Positions 21,901-34,983 are shown, counted from the first letter of the stretch. The stretch is DNA of 64,000 nucleotides from Lojkania enalia (GCA_010094045.1 ML986578.1:992001-1056000), one strand, 5' to 3'. Notes: generated by a model not told the origin, from the sequence alone. Translations and numbers: made by a program.

Positions 21901-22953
21901 CCAATTCCGACACATAGCTAATCGCTGTAATCTGATGGAAACGCTCGAGAACGCGACTAGTTCTCTCTAACGGGCTTCTCTCAATTAGGATGTGGGTTGC
22001 GTAACTAGCATGAATCAAAGCGATCCTCTGAGCGAATATCGCAAATGTCTTCTGCTGCTATCCGTCGCTTGGTGTAGTTGCCCCTGCCAAAGCATATCCA
22101 TCATAGGAGAGAGCTATCTTGTACATCAATCTTGGCCTCTCATTACCACGCGTCCCGTCTCTCGTTATATTTATGGTACACTTGTATCACATTTCTCTCT
22201 GGGCATCACTCGTGTCTTATCAAATTTCTGCACCAACTTACATCGTGGCATAGGCACACTTCACGTTCAAGCCAAACCCTGTCTGCTGCATGGTCGCATC
22301 TCGAACGTACGTCTCATGCTAGAATTCTATCGCCTGCATTCGTTATAGCATATCGATCTTTCCATCATATAGGCTACGCTTACGGCCACCAGTACTCTAC
22401 TCATGTTTGCCATACATGAGCAGCATTACTTCTACGCTTCTCTTCACACTATCTTCTTGAGCAGTACCGTGAAGTAGTGCAAACGTGCTCCAGGTCTACA
22501 TCAGGCTTTACAGTTCACTATACGAGATACTTCCTTTCTGTTGTGATTGCACACATATGGTTTTGCCTACCTACCAGCCTCGAGGTTTTACTAGCCTGTT
22601 CAAGCTTCGGTGGTAGTAGATTGCGGGGATAACTGCGGAAAATTTGCTGAGAAGGGCGAAGAGAAGTATTCGGACATGATGAGTGTTGATCAGAGTCACT
22701 GATCAGATGCGTTTCTTGGTTCGCTAATTACATGTGGAAGGAGGCGGATGGAAACAAATGAAGGACAAGCTCCTGATAGTGTACGAGAAGCGGGCTCTGA
22801 TATTGGAAACCGATGAACCTGGGTAGATTAAAACTTCATCGGTGCCACACCAAACAGCTTCTCTAAACAAAAGAGCGCTATCAACCTCGCTTTTTCTGCC
22901 TCCCAAATAGACCGCACATAACGGCCAACCTGCCATGGCTCCCATCACGCTCC
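18996..22953. other. Long intergenic region with GC-rich core
   Basis: No gene is supported in about 3.9 kb. 19.0-19.7 kb is probably the promoter and leader of the PH-domain gene. 19.85-20.65 kb is clearly GC-richer than its surroundings and open in several overlapping frames on both strands, the pattern of composition rather than coding. 20.9-22.9 kb is AT-leaning and shows nothing recognisable. Confidence 0.45.
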
Positions 22954-23832
22954 CTACTCCCTCCAATACGGAATCTCCCTTCTACACTCTGCCACCATCC
23001 TCGCAACACTCCTCCCTACCTTCAAAAAATCCTCCATCACAACCTCTCTCCTCAACTCTCCCTCCCCCTTCTCCGACAAATCCAAAACCTCCTCCACAAA
23101 CCACTCATCCCAACAACAGCATAGAATCCTCATCTTCTGCACCCCCGGCCTACAAACCGGCATATAAGCCCAATGATCCTTCCACCGCTCTCTACTCGCG
23201 CCCCACGCCAACACCACCATGAGTAGTTGCTCTCCCATGGTAAACAGCGCCTCACCGTCCGACGAGATGTTGAAAATTGGCGCAGGGCCACCTGGTGCCG
23301 GGACAGAGCTTAGATAACGCTCGATGTGCAGTACGATAATGGGATTTAGGTGGTTGGGTAAGTGGGACTGGGGGATGTAGTACGGGAATGGCGGGCCATG
23401 GGAGGTTAAGAGCTGAGTGCGTTTTAGAGGACGCAGTGGGGGGCGCCAGGTTAAGTGCCGGAGGAGCGGCGATTGCTGGATGCAGGCGTGGAAGGCGCGG
23501 GATATGGGATTGCAGGCGTAGATGTTCAAGGGCGGGAGGAAGGAGAGGATGTGTTCGAGGAGCTCGGTTATGGAGAGGGTGAGAGTAGTGGCGGATGAGG
23601 GTTTGGGGGGTTCAGGTCCGGCTGGTTTGGTTTTGGTGTGGTATCGTATGGGTAGTGGAGTGCTTGATAGGGGTAGTTGTTGGGTCGCGAGTTTGTGTTT
23701 CGAGGGTCGTTGGTGACTGCAAGTTGTAGATGCGGGAGACCGGGTCCTCGAGAAAACCTGCAGGCAAGAGATTGGTGGAAAGCATTCGAGGTACCCGGTC
23801 CGTGTACAGCGTCTATGGGTCGCTGAATCCAT
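22954..23832 (-). CDS. F-box protein
   Basis: An intronless frame from ATG at 23832 gives 292 residues. Residues of about 84-130 match an F-box: LTLSITELLEHILSFLPPLNIYACNPISRAF, followed by LLRHLTWRP, with the Leu-Pro and hydrophobic spacing used to bind Skp1. The rest contains FALFTMGEQL-like and WDEWFVEEVLDL segments common to small Pezizomycotina F-box proteins but no known repeat domain such as LRR or WD40. F-box proteins are substrate adaptors of SCF ubiquitin ligases; the target here is unknown. The N-terminal 80 residues are rich in Pro, Ser and Thr and may start at a later codon. The genomic position, between two genes of self/non-self type, may be coincidental. Confidence 0.75.
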   Translation of the reverse strand: MDSATHRRCTRTGYLECFPPISCLQVFSRTRSPASTTCSHQRPSKHKLATQQLPLSSTPLPIRYHTKTKPAGPEPPKPSSATTLTLSITELLEHILSFLPPLNIYACNPISRAFHACIQQSPLLRHLTWRPPLRPLKRTQLLTSHGPPFPYYIPQSHLPNHLNPIIVLHIERYLSSVPAPGGPAPIFNISSDGEALFTMGEQLLMVVLAWGASRERWKDHWAYMPVCRPGVQKMRILCCCWDEWFVEEVLDLSEKGEGELRREVVMEDFLKVGRSVARMVAECRREIPYWRE

Positions 23833-24721
23833 CTCTCAAACGATTGTTCCTAGGGATTATTTTCATCAGGCTGTAGATGACATGGGACGACGTCTTCCGT
23901 GCGACGCAGATCTCCGAGTAAGAGTAATATCCTGGAGAGAATAGAAATTGAAGCAATGTATTGTACACTGAACTGCGGTTAAATTGTCCAAAAGAAAACG
24001 GCTAAACGACGTAACGGTATAGCAATGTCTGTTGGGAATAGACCGAAGGGATAGGAACCGTGTGAGATGGGAGGCTATGCCGCTTCGGGATAGCACATTC
24101 ATTCAGCGTTCCTACCCTTTTCAGGTACCTGCCTGTATTTCAAGCGGATCTATACGGTACTCGTAACTAATTAGAGGTAATATTGCTAGCGTTCGAGCAA
24201 TATATTTGCCTGGTTCTATTTCAACGGATGTGTCCGACTAGTCGGCCCCATCATCTTTGAGCATCTGCATGGATGATCCGCATTTGGTCTCAGCGCTCTC
24301 AACATCAGATCTAGGTTGATCATTTCATTGACAACACAAGTCGTCTATAATGTGGTGTCTTTGGTAAAAATCTTATCAATGAAAATTTAAAAAGAACAAA
24401 AAGTATCAAAATCTTGACGACTTAGTGTTCTCAACGATTCATATTTTACCGCAATTGATCTACCTATCATTGCTCCTAAAATCCTCCAACTCGACAAGCT
24501 TTGTGTACGTTTCGGTTACTATCTTCAGCTCGCGGGACGCATTTGCAAGGTTGTACCCCATCAACTAAAGCGGCAACGATAGGTGCCCACTCCACGAATG
24601 GTGTGATTGATGCCTTCACGATGCTTGCTATACGAGTGGCGTGACGCAATACGAGACTTGTTTTTTTTAAACCACCGGTATTTAGAACACGTAGTCACCA
24701 CCATCAAGCCCTCATGACAAC
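23833..24721. other. Intergenic between F-box and HET genes
   Basis: Divergent promoters of the F-box gene (minus) and the HET gene (plus) must lie here. Apart from an AT-rich middle near 24360-24420, no element is recognised. Confidence 0.45.
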
Positions 24722-26802
24722 ATGGCCATGAGAGATGCCAGCACCCAAACCGAAGCGACCGGGCCCTTGGTGCAATTCGCTCGCTTCGATAATGGCAAAC
24801 TTCGGCTTTTCTCCGCTCATACGCACGAGCTAAGGTACTTCGCCATCTCCCATGTCTGGGGCGACATCGGATGGAGAAAAATACCAGGCATCGATGGCGA
24901 ATTCCTAGTCTCTGCCCAGAAAGTTGACTTTATCGTAAACCAACTGCCTGATCTTGTTGGAGATACTCCGTTTTGGATGGATACTTTAACGGTCGATCAG
25001 CGGAACCAGGCCGAGGTTATTGCAACGGTGCAGAACATACCGGCCATCTTCCGGGACGCGGGAAAGACGATTGCCGTGCGGGAAAATGATGGATTCTACG
25101 CATGTTGCGCAGACGCGATTCGGGATGCACGGAGTATCGAGGAGTTTAGGAACCAGATGTTTGAGCATTGCGAGATACATAAGGACCATGTTCAAGAAGA
25201 GACGTATCTGAAAAGACTCTGGACATTGCAGGAAATATTGTTGTCGGACACGGTGCAATTCGTTGCCATCCGCGGTGGTAAGTATTTCCAGTCCTCAGCA
25301 TTCGTTCATATGATACCAACTCACTCTTCGATATTCCGATACACACCGATACTAGCATGGACCCAATTCGACCATTTTCGAGGATGATATCGACCATACA
25401 TCCTCTCGAAGTGCTAGGGGCTTCCTTCTTCGAGAACATAAGTTTTGACTGCGTGTTGGTTTTCTCGAAAGCCTATGTCATGCAAGAGGTGATCTTGCGG
25501 CTGCCGGCGCCTTTAAGGACAAGGCGGGATAGTATCTACAATGATCTGTTTCCTATGGTACATGCTGCTTCAAATAGGCGGGCGAGTAAGCCGCGCGACT
25601 ACATATTCGCTACGATGCCACAATTCCCCTGGTACCATTATCCGAAAAATGCGGAGCGTATGGAATTCGGCGACATTTTTCTGGACTATTGGGAGCAGGC
25701 ATCCAAGAATGGATTCCTATCAGCCTGTAAAATGAAGGCATCCATGATAGAGCCACAGGTGCGTAGAGATTTGGGCAAATCATGGCTCCCGAGCGAAATT
25801 CAGCCCGAGCCGGCATGCCTCGGTGATTTTTTGAAGTTGCTTGGTGGGCAATTGCCCGGGAAGAGTGCACATACAGGCACCAACATCCACGTCACGAGGC
25901 CAGTCTGCATCTCTCCTTTCGAATATGATCATCCTTCCGATATTATCGAATTTATTGCACGGATGACGCAGCGTTCACATTTTCGATTCTGTCTATCATG
26001 TAGCACGGGAGAGATACCCAAGGACCAAGGCCTTAAGAATATACCATGGGAGAACAACCTGAAGGATATCAACATGTTGGACTGGCTTCAGGACGTACTA
26101 GGTCAGAATCAATCCGTTTTACCCTTCGATTCCCAAGCAGGCAATGAAATATTCAGCAATGACATGCGCTCCCAAGGAGCAAGCCAGGCAAACCATTTCC
26201 ACCCCGACGAACTCGAGGTTGCACGTGACTACCTATATACCATATTCTTCTACAAGAATGCCAACCCAACCGAAGACAATGCATGGTGGCCAGGCGTCCG
26301 GGACTCGCTTTGCCGTCTTTTTGAAATCGCACCCGCGTCTCACCGCCTACTACCGATCCTTCTCTTAATGACCGCAACGATATGCTGCGGGATGCCAGTA
26401 TCGGCAACTGCTTGGCTCATGAGATTTTTTATCCCTATCCACGTTCAATTCGGCGAAATCAGTCACATTGGTCTTCTTGCAAGGCATGAGAACCTGCAAG
26501 GTCACCCTACCCCTCGGACGATGCTCTGCGTTGGCCAGCACTTGCCGGTGGCGCCTCTATTGGCTGGGGAAGGGCTGCATGAGACGTTCTTCCCGATCCC
26601 GCGGCGACATGACCCTAAACGGAATGTGTGCTTTGGGCAAGAGTTAGTGCTGATCGATCCGGAGGATCGTGCACCTATTGGACTCCTTCCTGATATTCTT
26701 CATGCAGATATGGACGAACACGAGTTATGGACAAACATAAAAATTCTGTACGACGAGATTGCCGAAGATGGAATACGGATCGTGCCTTTGAGTGACCTCT
26801 AG
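24722..26802 (+). CDS. Heterokaryon incompatibility (HET) domain protein
   Basis: Two exons (24722..25277 and 25418..26802) give 646 residues. The only acceptor that restores frame for the G|GTAAGT donor is CTAG at 25417, giving a 140-nt intron, long for this window. HET-domain hallmarks are present: LRYFAISHVWGD (38-48), PFWMDTLTVDQR (83-94), then IPAIFRDAGKTIAV and YLKRLWTLQEILLSD (162-176). The sequence belongs to the subgroup whose first motif is followed by an IPGIDGE segment. HET domains are TIR-like folds that trigger cell death after fusion of unlike strains; here the trigger and partner are unknown. The C-terminal 400 residues have no recognised domain but read as ordinary protein without low complexity. 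The gene borders a RIP-like island, yet its frame is intact. Confidence 0.82.
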
Positions 26803-28839
26803 GCAGCAATATTCATAGGTAAACATGCCAACTCAGCCTTGTACAGCTACAAAATGTTATTTCTCCTACACAGGGGATAAAGGGTCTTTTCACAGTAATC
26901 CTTAGGATAAGAGATTAGATAATGCTAACATGGACTTTTCTATCGATTCGCTTATGCGGTGGTGCTCTTTTTACGGCACTAGGTTCTACAGTATGCCGTC
27001 TTAGAAAAGAGATTCCTTGTACTAGCTAGGCTTATAGTATTATATATTCGGTAGATAACAGTTTGCCCTTAGATACAACAATGCACTGAGGCCGGCTCGC
27101 CAATTAGAGACTATAACGTATCTTTGCAAGGCACTGGGTATGGTGATTGCCTTATTCGAGGCATTAATTTCACTACGGTCTTTAGCGCGAAGGAGACGAT
27201 AGATGCTAACCGTCTTCCACGAGGACGAAAATAAGCCGTATTAGTATCTCGTTTGCCTCCTATATGATGGCTCGTATAGCCTTCTCTGCTATACGGCTTT
27301 ATTATTCTTATTGTATAAGAGCTACGGACTTAATAAAAGAATATTTAATAATTAGTAGAGGTATATATAAAAATATAATAACTATAAAAAGAGTTAATAA
27401 TATAACTAATAAATAAACGTACTAGACAAATAAGCATTCTACCTTTCTAACTTCAAATAAAACCTCACCTTCTAATAATAATCGCCTAACTTATAAATAT
27501 CTAACTAAACTATAAGAGGGTAGATACCTTTTTAACTATTTTAAGCGATTAATAATAAGTAATTTTTAAGTAAAAGATATATCACCTCTACATTTAGTAT
27601 CTTCTAAAGAACAATATTCTAATAATATAATAAAACTGCTACATAACATAATTATAAGCTATACTTTAGATTGTACTCCGGCAGAGCAGTTGTCTCGTTT
27701 AGGTACCAGCCTTTCCCACTCTGTGCTCGGGTTTCTTCAACGCTAAACAGGTTTTGAAAATAAACTCCAAAAGCTGCAGTGAACGTGGGTCTACATAGCG
27801 AATGCGTCTCCGACCGGAAGCCCCAGATTTCATTTTCCACATAGCCCTTTTGTGCAGGTATAGTGCCTGACAGAAGTTTCGCACCGTGATGCTTAGTCGA
27901 GGACCGCGAAGTCGCCGTTGTTGATCCAATTACTTGTAGGAGATACTAGAGAGCGAAGCTGCAAAAGCTCACATAAAAGATCCCCCTAACTACATTGTCG
28001 AAACATGTCTCTCCAAGCGTCAGATCGTGGAGCACGAACACTGTGCAATCATCCAAAGGTAAGCCCTCGATAGGCTCTCAATCCCTGCTCATAATGGAGT
28101 GATCTTGCTTAATTATATTCCCTAATTTCGGTTCTCCTCGCTCTTCGAGGCCTTGTTTTGAGAATTTCCTGGTCGTGAGCGCTTGCATGCGGCACTGCGG
28201 CTTGGACCACATTATCCCAGCGATAGGGAGCTCATTTCGGGCCGGACCAGCTAATCTTTGACATACTACCTAGAGTGCTATTCAAGAAGCTAGTTGTTGT
28301 AGATATGAAGCGATGTGACTATTGTTTTGGGTTGCTAATCGGTGAGCCATTGTTGGCTCCAGTTGTATCGAGTTATTATATATGCATCTAGATAAAGATT
28401 ATACCCTATGCCAGCCCCTGAAGGGAGCACATATAGTGTTCAGAAGGCGAGAAAAGAGCTATTGGTACACTTAGGAGATAACATAACACATCATATGAGG
28501 CTGAACAAGTATATAATAACGGTTTTTAGAAATACAAGAAAACCGCTCCAATACACATTCCAAAATTTTAGTGATATATGCATTCCAGACTTCTAACGGT
28601 ATCAAATATCACTTTCTATGAGTAAAGGATATTTGCGTTAATGCTCCTGGTCTGAGTTAGACGAGGCGCTATTGCTTCTCTTACGCTTGAGATGATGAGT
28701 TTTTAGAGGCCGTAATAGTATAACCTAGAGGATACATTTATCAGCTATCATAATCTTTTAATCAGCCTACTAGTCAAAATAGTTTATATAGTCCTGGCTT
28801 TAGAGATATTAGGGCAGCCCATATGATAGTTCTTACGCT

Positions 28840-29554
28840 TTGAGGTTCTTGGGGGTGCTACTAGTTGTCCCTATGTCCTCGTTATCCTCAAGCTGCACCT
28901 CACCGGCCCCCTTCTCTTCTACATTCCTTGTCCTTGCCGGTTCTGGCTTGATGCGGAAACCTTGTTCCTTGGTCCATCTAGTCATAACGCTCCTTAGTAA
29001 GTTAGTGTAGGTATGCTCAAGGTTAAGCTAGAATCTGCTTGCTTCATGCTAGAGAGAATTAGATGCGTTCTATTTCGCGGTGTGAATAGCATCTACTCAG
29101 GGATAAGTAGGAGCTCATTCGGCATATCATTGAAGAAGTATTCTCGCCGGCGATCGTACCAATCCTCGGTGCACTGAACGCTCTCCTTGAGGATAGGAAT
29201 ATGATTCCGCGTCCTCCCTTCGTTAAAAGCTGCGATACCGTTCCTAGAATATGTGTCCATCTTCTAGTACTTAAGGCTACTATTGGCATAGTTCTTAACA
29301 ATGGCTGGATACCGCTTCGCGACCATCTATCTGAATGCTTTGTGGCCGTAGAAGTCGCTACTTCTGACGAGGACTCTTCGCCAATCTTGGGTGGACTCCA
29401 TGAATGAGGCTTTGGTGAGGCTTCCCGCTTCAAACTTGTCTCTGTCGCGATCTTGGATGCTGGGTATGCGGTCACTAGTTGCTAGTCGATCGTCGTTAGG
29501 CTGGAGGAAGGTACGGTCCTTATCGGCATATTCGGATCCGGAATTCTCATCCAT
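28840..29554 (-). pseudogene. Decayed coding relic, unidentified
   Basis: Read on the minus strand, one frame runs through the segment with several in-frame stops (for example after GHKAFR and in LLIPE-stop), keeping protein-like pieces such as STQDWRRVLVRSSDFYGHKAF, LKESVQCTEDWYDRRREYFFND and, after a frame change, SVMTRWTKEQGFRIKPEPART. The family is not recognised. The breaks are mainly TAG/TAA triplets, as expected after C-to-T mutation. Confidence 0.4.
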
Positions 29555-30812
29555 AGCGGGATTGAGGAAGATTCTATTTTAAGAGAAGAATAGCTTTGGT
29601 AGAAAAGGCAAGCAAAATGGAGGCAATCGGGATCAAGCCCTTAGTGCTGTTCGCGATAGTGAGTGGAGAGAGGTGATAGTAATTAGTAGAACGTAATGAT
29701 CCTGAGTAGAAGGCTGAAAACTTATAACTAGAAAATATTTTTGGCTAGGAATTAAGAGAAAACCTGGGATTACCTGAGTAGTAGTAAAAGCCTTGGCGAT
29801 GAGCGTGTGGGGCTAAATGTTATTGCTCAGTGAAAAAAAATGGGTGAAAATTGCAATACTCTCACTATGATGCGGAGCTTACCTTTGTTAATCTCCGGCA
29901 TTTCTTAACTACTTATAAAAACCTTTCTAACATTCTCCAAAACATACCCTCAAGGCTCCACCCAATTCTCGCTCAAGCAACCCTTCACCTAGGAAAAGTC
30001 GCGAAGAACTTTAGAGATTCCACATCTAAATAGTTAGCTAGATTACATGCGTACGAGGATGGGGGAAATGCGTAATAAGGACTAGAATAGTCATCGTATT
30101 AGCTTTAAAATCCATTGCGTTGTCGGAACTTGCAGGGGTATCAAGTATCGATGGTATTGGACACGAGAAGACATGACGGGAGGACAAAGGTAGGATATCG
30201 TTGGAGATTAGGGGATATGATATTGCTGGGGAATTCGAAGTGGGATATTATTGTGAAAGAGCTAGTGGAGTCTTCCAAGGAAACGAAAGATATGATTAAA
30301 TAGAGGCAAGGGATCTCGCTAGATCTAGATTGAAGGCTCCAATAAGTTTTTATTATCGGCCTCGAGCGCTACAAGGCTATCATGAAGAGTTAGCTAGGTC
30401 ATATGGTAGAATGCTAATGAGCAAGATCGACTTAGGCATTAGACTACTTGGGGAACCTAGCCTAAGTAATATGAACAGAGTAACTCAGTCTGGGTAACAT
30501 TAACAATAGAATTTAGTCTATATGGAGGTTCTAATATAATACTTAGCATTAAACTCCTTTCAGTATTTATTCCTAAAATGTGCTTGACGGAAATGTGTAG
30601 TATGACTATAGAATAACTTTAAGGTGGCATGGAAAGAAGGCCCGCTAGTTTACAAGCTTTGATCGTATTTGGTCAACAATTCTATCAATTGACTAACACT
30701 TTCCGTCTCGCGCATAGTGAATGCGCTGTGGTATATTAGTGTTATGTTGTCCACTACATAAAAGGTATGATACTCATACAATTATCAAGACTTGGGGATC
30801 CCTCGAATCATA

Positions 30813-31055
30813 TCAAAGCCATGGCGGGTCTGGTACATATCTCTGATTATATTTCTCATTAGCCTCTTCAACCTCCCGTTCCACGTCAATACCTCTCATC
30901 CGCCAGCTTCGTTCTATTTTCTCAATTATTGTCATCGAGCTATCTAAAAAGACGGGATGATCCAATAGCAAAGGGATATCTCCTTTATACACTGCCTTAA
31001 ACTGACCCCGAACATTTTCTACTCCATGCCATCTTTGCCACAGCCTTCGATGCAA
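30813..31055 (-). pseudogene. Short coding relic, unidentified
   Basis: An open segment ends in a stop at 30813 and contains IPLLLDHPVFLDSSMTIIEK and a charged helix IDVEREVEEANEKYNQRY. It looks like the C-terminal end of a former protein. No domain is recognised and no upstream exon can be joined with confidence. Confidence 0.3.
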
Positions 31056-32399
31056 ATGAAAGAATATATTACCTTCATGAGTAAAGTGATGATCTGCTCT
31101 TTCAAACTATGGATAGAGCTTTGGCAAAGAAATGAAGATGAAAAGATGCTAAATGCTGGATAATTATGTGAGTGGTGAAACCGGCCAAGAGTAGAGTTGG
31201 TCATGGTCTATCCAAAGCCGAAAGATTGAGAGTCTTTTGAATTGGGTGATAATGGAACCAATTTGTTACAAGATCTCCACAGCACCTACTGGTTCCGGCT
31301 CGGAGGTACTTTTATTCTATAATCGCTCTAGAGACAGAAAAAATTACAATGGAAGCTTGAGGCTAATTTCTAGCCGAGTGATTTGTCGAAGAGATGCTAG
31401 CATGTTGGAGACTGTAGGCGGTAGGCTAATTTCCGCTCTTAAAGAGTGTATCGTCTCTAAGTCGGCGATGTTGATGGCAGCGGCGCGAGTCGAAAGGCTC
31501 ACGACTTCGAAATATCCGGTTATGTGAGCGTGCACTCGACGCTTGGAAATCGCCTACTTGTAGTCTCTTACAACAAGGGGCAAATTGGTGTAGAACTAGC
31601 TTCCAGAATGTCTAATTGATGCAGATTCCTCGCATTTCCAATGAACGCCCTACGTCGACTGTAATTAGCAGACCCAACTGTTGATTACTCTTATCATCAC
31701 TCCAGAGTGGGGCTACTGCCAACGTTGCTCCCATCTACCCATAGACCTTCACTAGGCAAGCTGACAAACGAAGCTTCTCCCCTCGAAGGGATACGTAGAC
31801 TCGATAGGGTGTAAGATAAAGGTAAATCTCGTTACGGATTTTTACAGGCGTGAGAAAGAATAGACTTTCAAGTTGTGGTATTAGTGGGTGATAAAATTCC
31901 ATGTCTGCTGCGACAGATTTTTGTTACGGCTAAGCTATTCACAGTTAGCCCCTTGGCAGGTCCAGGGATATATATGTAGCATGTCTCGCATTTCTAGTCA
32001 ATAGACGCAGTTTTCCAACCCTCATCAGAGCCAGCCAGCTCTGACAATTTTGGTAGGGAGGATTGTGTAGGATTTTCCTTAACTGGCTTGAATGCATAGA
32101 TCATGAGATTCCCTTGATAGTAACCATAGTTTAAAGAATTTTCACACTTGACCATATATTCAAGGTAGACAAATTTGCACGACAATTATCGCACGCAGTC
32201 CCTCATCAAAGCGTCTATGCCCACACAATACGGAAAGTGAATATTCATATAGTACTGTACTTCAAACTTAAATTAATACCATGCATATAACCTGTGTCAT
32301 CAACCCAGTAGCCCATTTACCATAGCTTTAACGCTAAATCTAACATTGCAATGGCATCTAGATAGGATGTGTTAACCTCAAATATTGTATCTTTTCCTC

Positions 32400-33620
32400 T
32401 TTACGACTACCTACCCGCATTCCGTGGATCCTTGTCGACTTGAATACACTTCCAGCCATAGCAACTTGAACGATCTGGTATGTCCTCCAAACAGCCTCCC
32501 TGGGTTGTATGTCAACTATTGAAGTTAGTTCTTTGGAATCCACAATTGCTGGTTGATGGATATTAACTCAATAAGATCTCACCTCATGTAGAAGCGTTAT
32601 TCCCAAAACCCGTAGTGAGTCTACTACTGTCCGTATTTGCCCCTCTACCATGAAGTTTTCAATAAATTCTTCTCGTATAACTATATCAGCCATCTTATTA
32701 TCTAGGCTAGGCCAACCGTTTCTATATTGAAGATCCATGTACCAGCTACTAATGTCCATCTGACAGGCGAGATTGGGCCTTGGGACCGAGTATCTTTTGT
32801 CTATGAGTCGATACGCAATTCCAGACTTCTTGCCTTCGTTATAAAGAGCGTGGTTGTAGAAATCAGAAACCGTAGTGGTAACTCTTGTACCCCTATTCGC
32901 GTATGGATTGTCTAAATTGCAGTTAAGCGAATAAAGATCATGCATTTCTTTTTTTTAACTCTTCGGATAATCTTTATTAGCCATTGCTATATTGAATGTT
33001 ACTGTTGCGCCCATGAAACGCTCGGTGCTGCAGTGGAATTCCTATCCATCTACTTGAGAAGGATCTGCGAATATAAATCATTAGAGCCAGTGGATACGTA
33101 CTACGTCAACTTTGCTTCTCCGGTCCCGCCACTGTTCGCTATCGGCCGCAAGAACCGATGGATCTTTGTTAAAAAATATCTAGGCTGCGAATGTAGCTAT
33201 AAGCCGCATTTTAATTGGTCTAAGACCTGTTACATAGGCCACGAAGCCACGTAGTGCCTGCGATTCTCTCAACCTACCTACGGCTCGCCCATAGCTGATT
33301 CTATTATCATCGAGTATCCCCCTACACATCTCTTGTACTTTTTTGTCCGCCTCGAACCTAGTAACAGCCTCGAATGCATTTCTAGCCATGCCCAGAGCCC
33401 CGTGCATTGCACCTTTGACATGGGCCGAACAATTATGTTTCCACCTTGGAATAGAAAAGCACCTAAATTCCTCTGGGTACAATTATTTGAACTACTAGAG
33501 AGCTCTGTTTTGAAGTCACTTACTACAACTAGAATCAAACGGATATCTTGCCGCGACAGTAGGGCATCCCTGTGCCCAGAACAACAGGAGATTGGTCGTC
33601 ATGGTGAAGTCAAGGAATAC
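32400..33620 (-). pseudogene. Decayed gene, possibly a zincin-type secreted metalloprotease
   Basis: Minus-strand pieces in order are: a hydrophobic start (MTTNLLLFWAQGCPTVAAR, near 33603), a helix (NAFEAVTRFEADKKVQEMC), a segment with FFNKDPSVLAADSEQWRDRR, a long piece NRGTRVTTTVSDFYNHALY...LACQMDISSWYMDL, and finally VVDSLRVLGITLLHE at a splice donor. Removing an intron with branch CTAAC and acceptor AATAG gives LLHELTY, which would be an HExxH zinc site if the last residue were His, a single CAY-to-TAY change. The order of leader, helix bundle and late HExxH is that of fungal zincins, but stops and frame breaks interrupt it. The family call is tentative. Confidence 0.35.
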
Positions 33621-34983
33621 TTTTGCAATAAAAAATTTTTCTAAAAAGGATATCGATATATATGGTCATCTTACGAGCTCCATCGGAAGTAAAGAACCTT
33701 ATTGACGTTTTTCATCATTCGACATATAGCCTTCCAAAGTTGCGACTTGACGCATCGCGTCCCATTTGATCCGCGTCCTATATTCCTACAGATATAACGC
33801 AGAATATCACAAAACTATCCCTTATGAGATCTAGCATTATAGCCTCAAGAATTAGGTATTGTTACGGTGTTAGGTATTTATCTATAAGTCCGCATGTGTG
33901 ATATTGCCTTAACGTGTCCATAGTTCTTCTACCATTTCATCATATCGAAGTTCCCAATGGAGCCTATTCCTACATTAAGACAGATTGAGAAAGACGACAC
34001 TTTGACGAGAGCGGGTCAGGAGAGGCGCATAGTCAGATCTAGCAGCATAGCCGCGGCACATGGAATCTGAAACTATGGTAGAGCCGAGTGTCCAAGGATA
34101 GAAAGTATATCATGTCCTAGAGTAACAAATACTATGTATCTACATGGCGCAACATGGCATAGCACTAGGATACGCTTCAATTTCCCCACAAGCGTGAACC
34201 AACCCACCCAAGATGGTTGAGGATACATGCAATCAGAATTAGCGGCGTGATTGCAGCACGCAGTTCTGAAACCGTAGTCAGGTGCAAGCACTAAAAAAAC
34301 AATGTGGTAAGAATCAGAGCACATATAGAATCGCAAATCCTTTGCACAAGGCTATAGTCTGTCGGAGGAGGTCTTGTGGATAGTATGCCACAGCAGCTGA
34401 GCCCCAACCAAAAGAGCCCTTGTCTAATAGATTAGGCAACGACTTGCAGGGTTGACTGCAATCTCTAGAGCGCTCGAGAAGATACACACTGACCGACTTC
34501 AAGAAGGCTGGAAACCTCTACATCTCCCGTTTTCCTCTTATAAGCAATTGCTACACTGTTAAAGCTGAGTGCTTAGCATGAGAGCAGGGTTCTGCAATTA
34601 TTGGGTGCCCTATCAATTATCATCGTGTCTGCCTCACTTTTCGTCCATTATCTTACTGGACTACTGCAGTGCGATCTCTAGCTCGGACGGATAGTCCTGC
34701 CAAGACTTCTTGGGTCCTGCAAGGTTGGGAACTAACTCTTATCTCTCAACTTCCAGGGAGCCGGACGAACACATCAATTCCCCTAGAACTCGAACGTCGA
34801 ATCCTCATATATGTCATGCACAGCCCATCAAGAAGAAATTGCTCGTTAACAGGATCTTTGACTAAAAGGTAGCATTGTCACTCGTCTTTACTAGAGAGAT
34901 ATTTCTCCACCTACTCTACCCTCTCAAAAACCCATTTTCATATACTCATATCCTCTTGAGTAAATTGCAAATTTATATCCGCC

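Larger units (their letters stand above)
26803..34983. other. AT-rich island with decayed sequence
   Basis: About 8 kb with no intact gene. 27300-27660 is extremely AT-rich, with long stretches of A/T runs and almost no CpG. Scattered open segments read as fragments of former proteins broken by stops and frame changes (listed separately). The pattern matches sequence subjected to repeat-induced point mutation. No transposase, reverse transcriptase or terminal repeat could be recognised. Confidence 0.6.

Noticed and set aside
26803..34983. Intact transposable element
   Set aside because: No transposase, integrase, reverse transcriptase or terminal repeats could be read in any frame.
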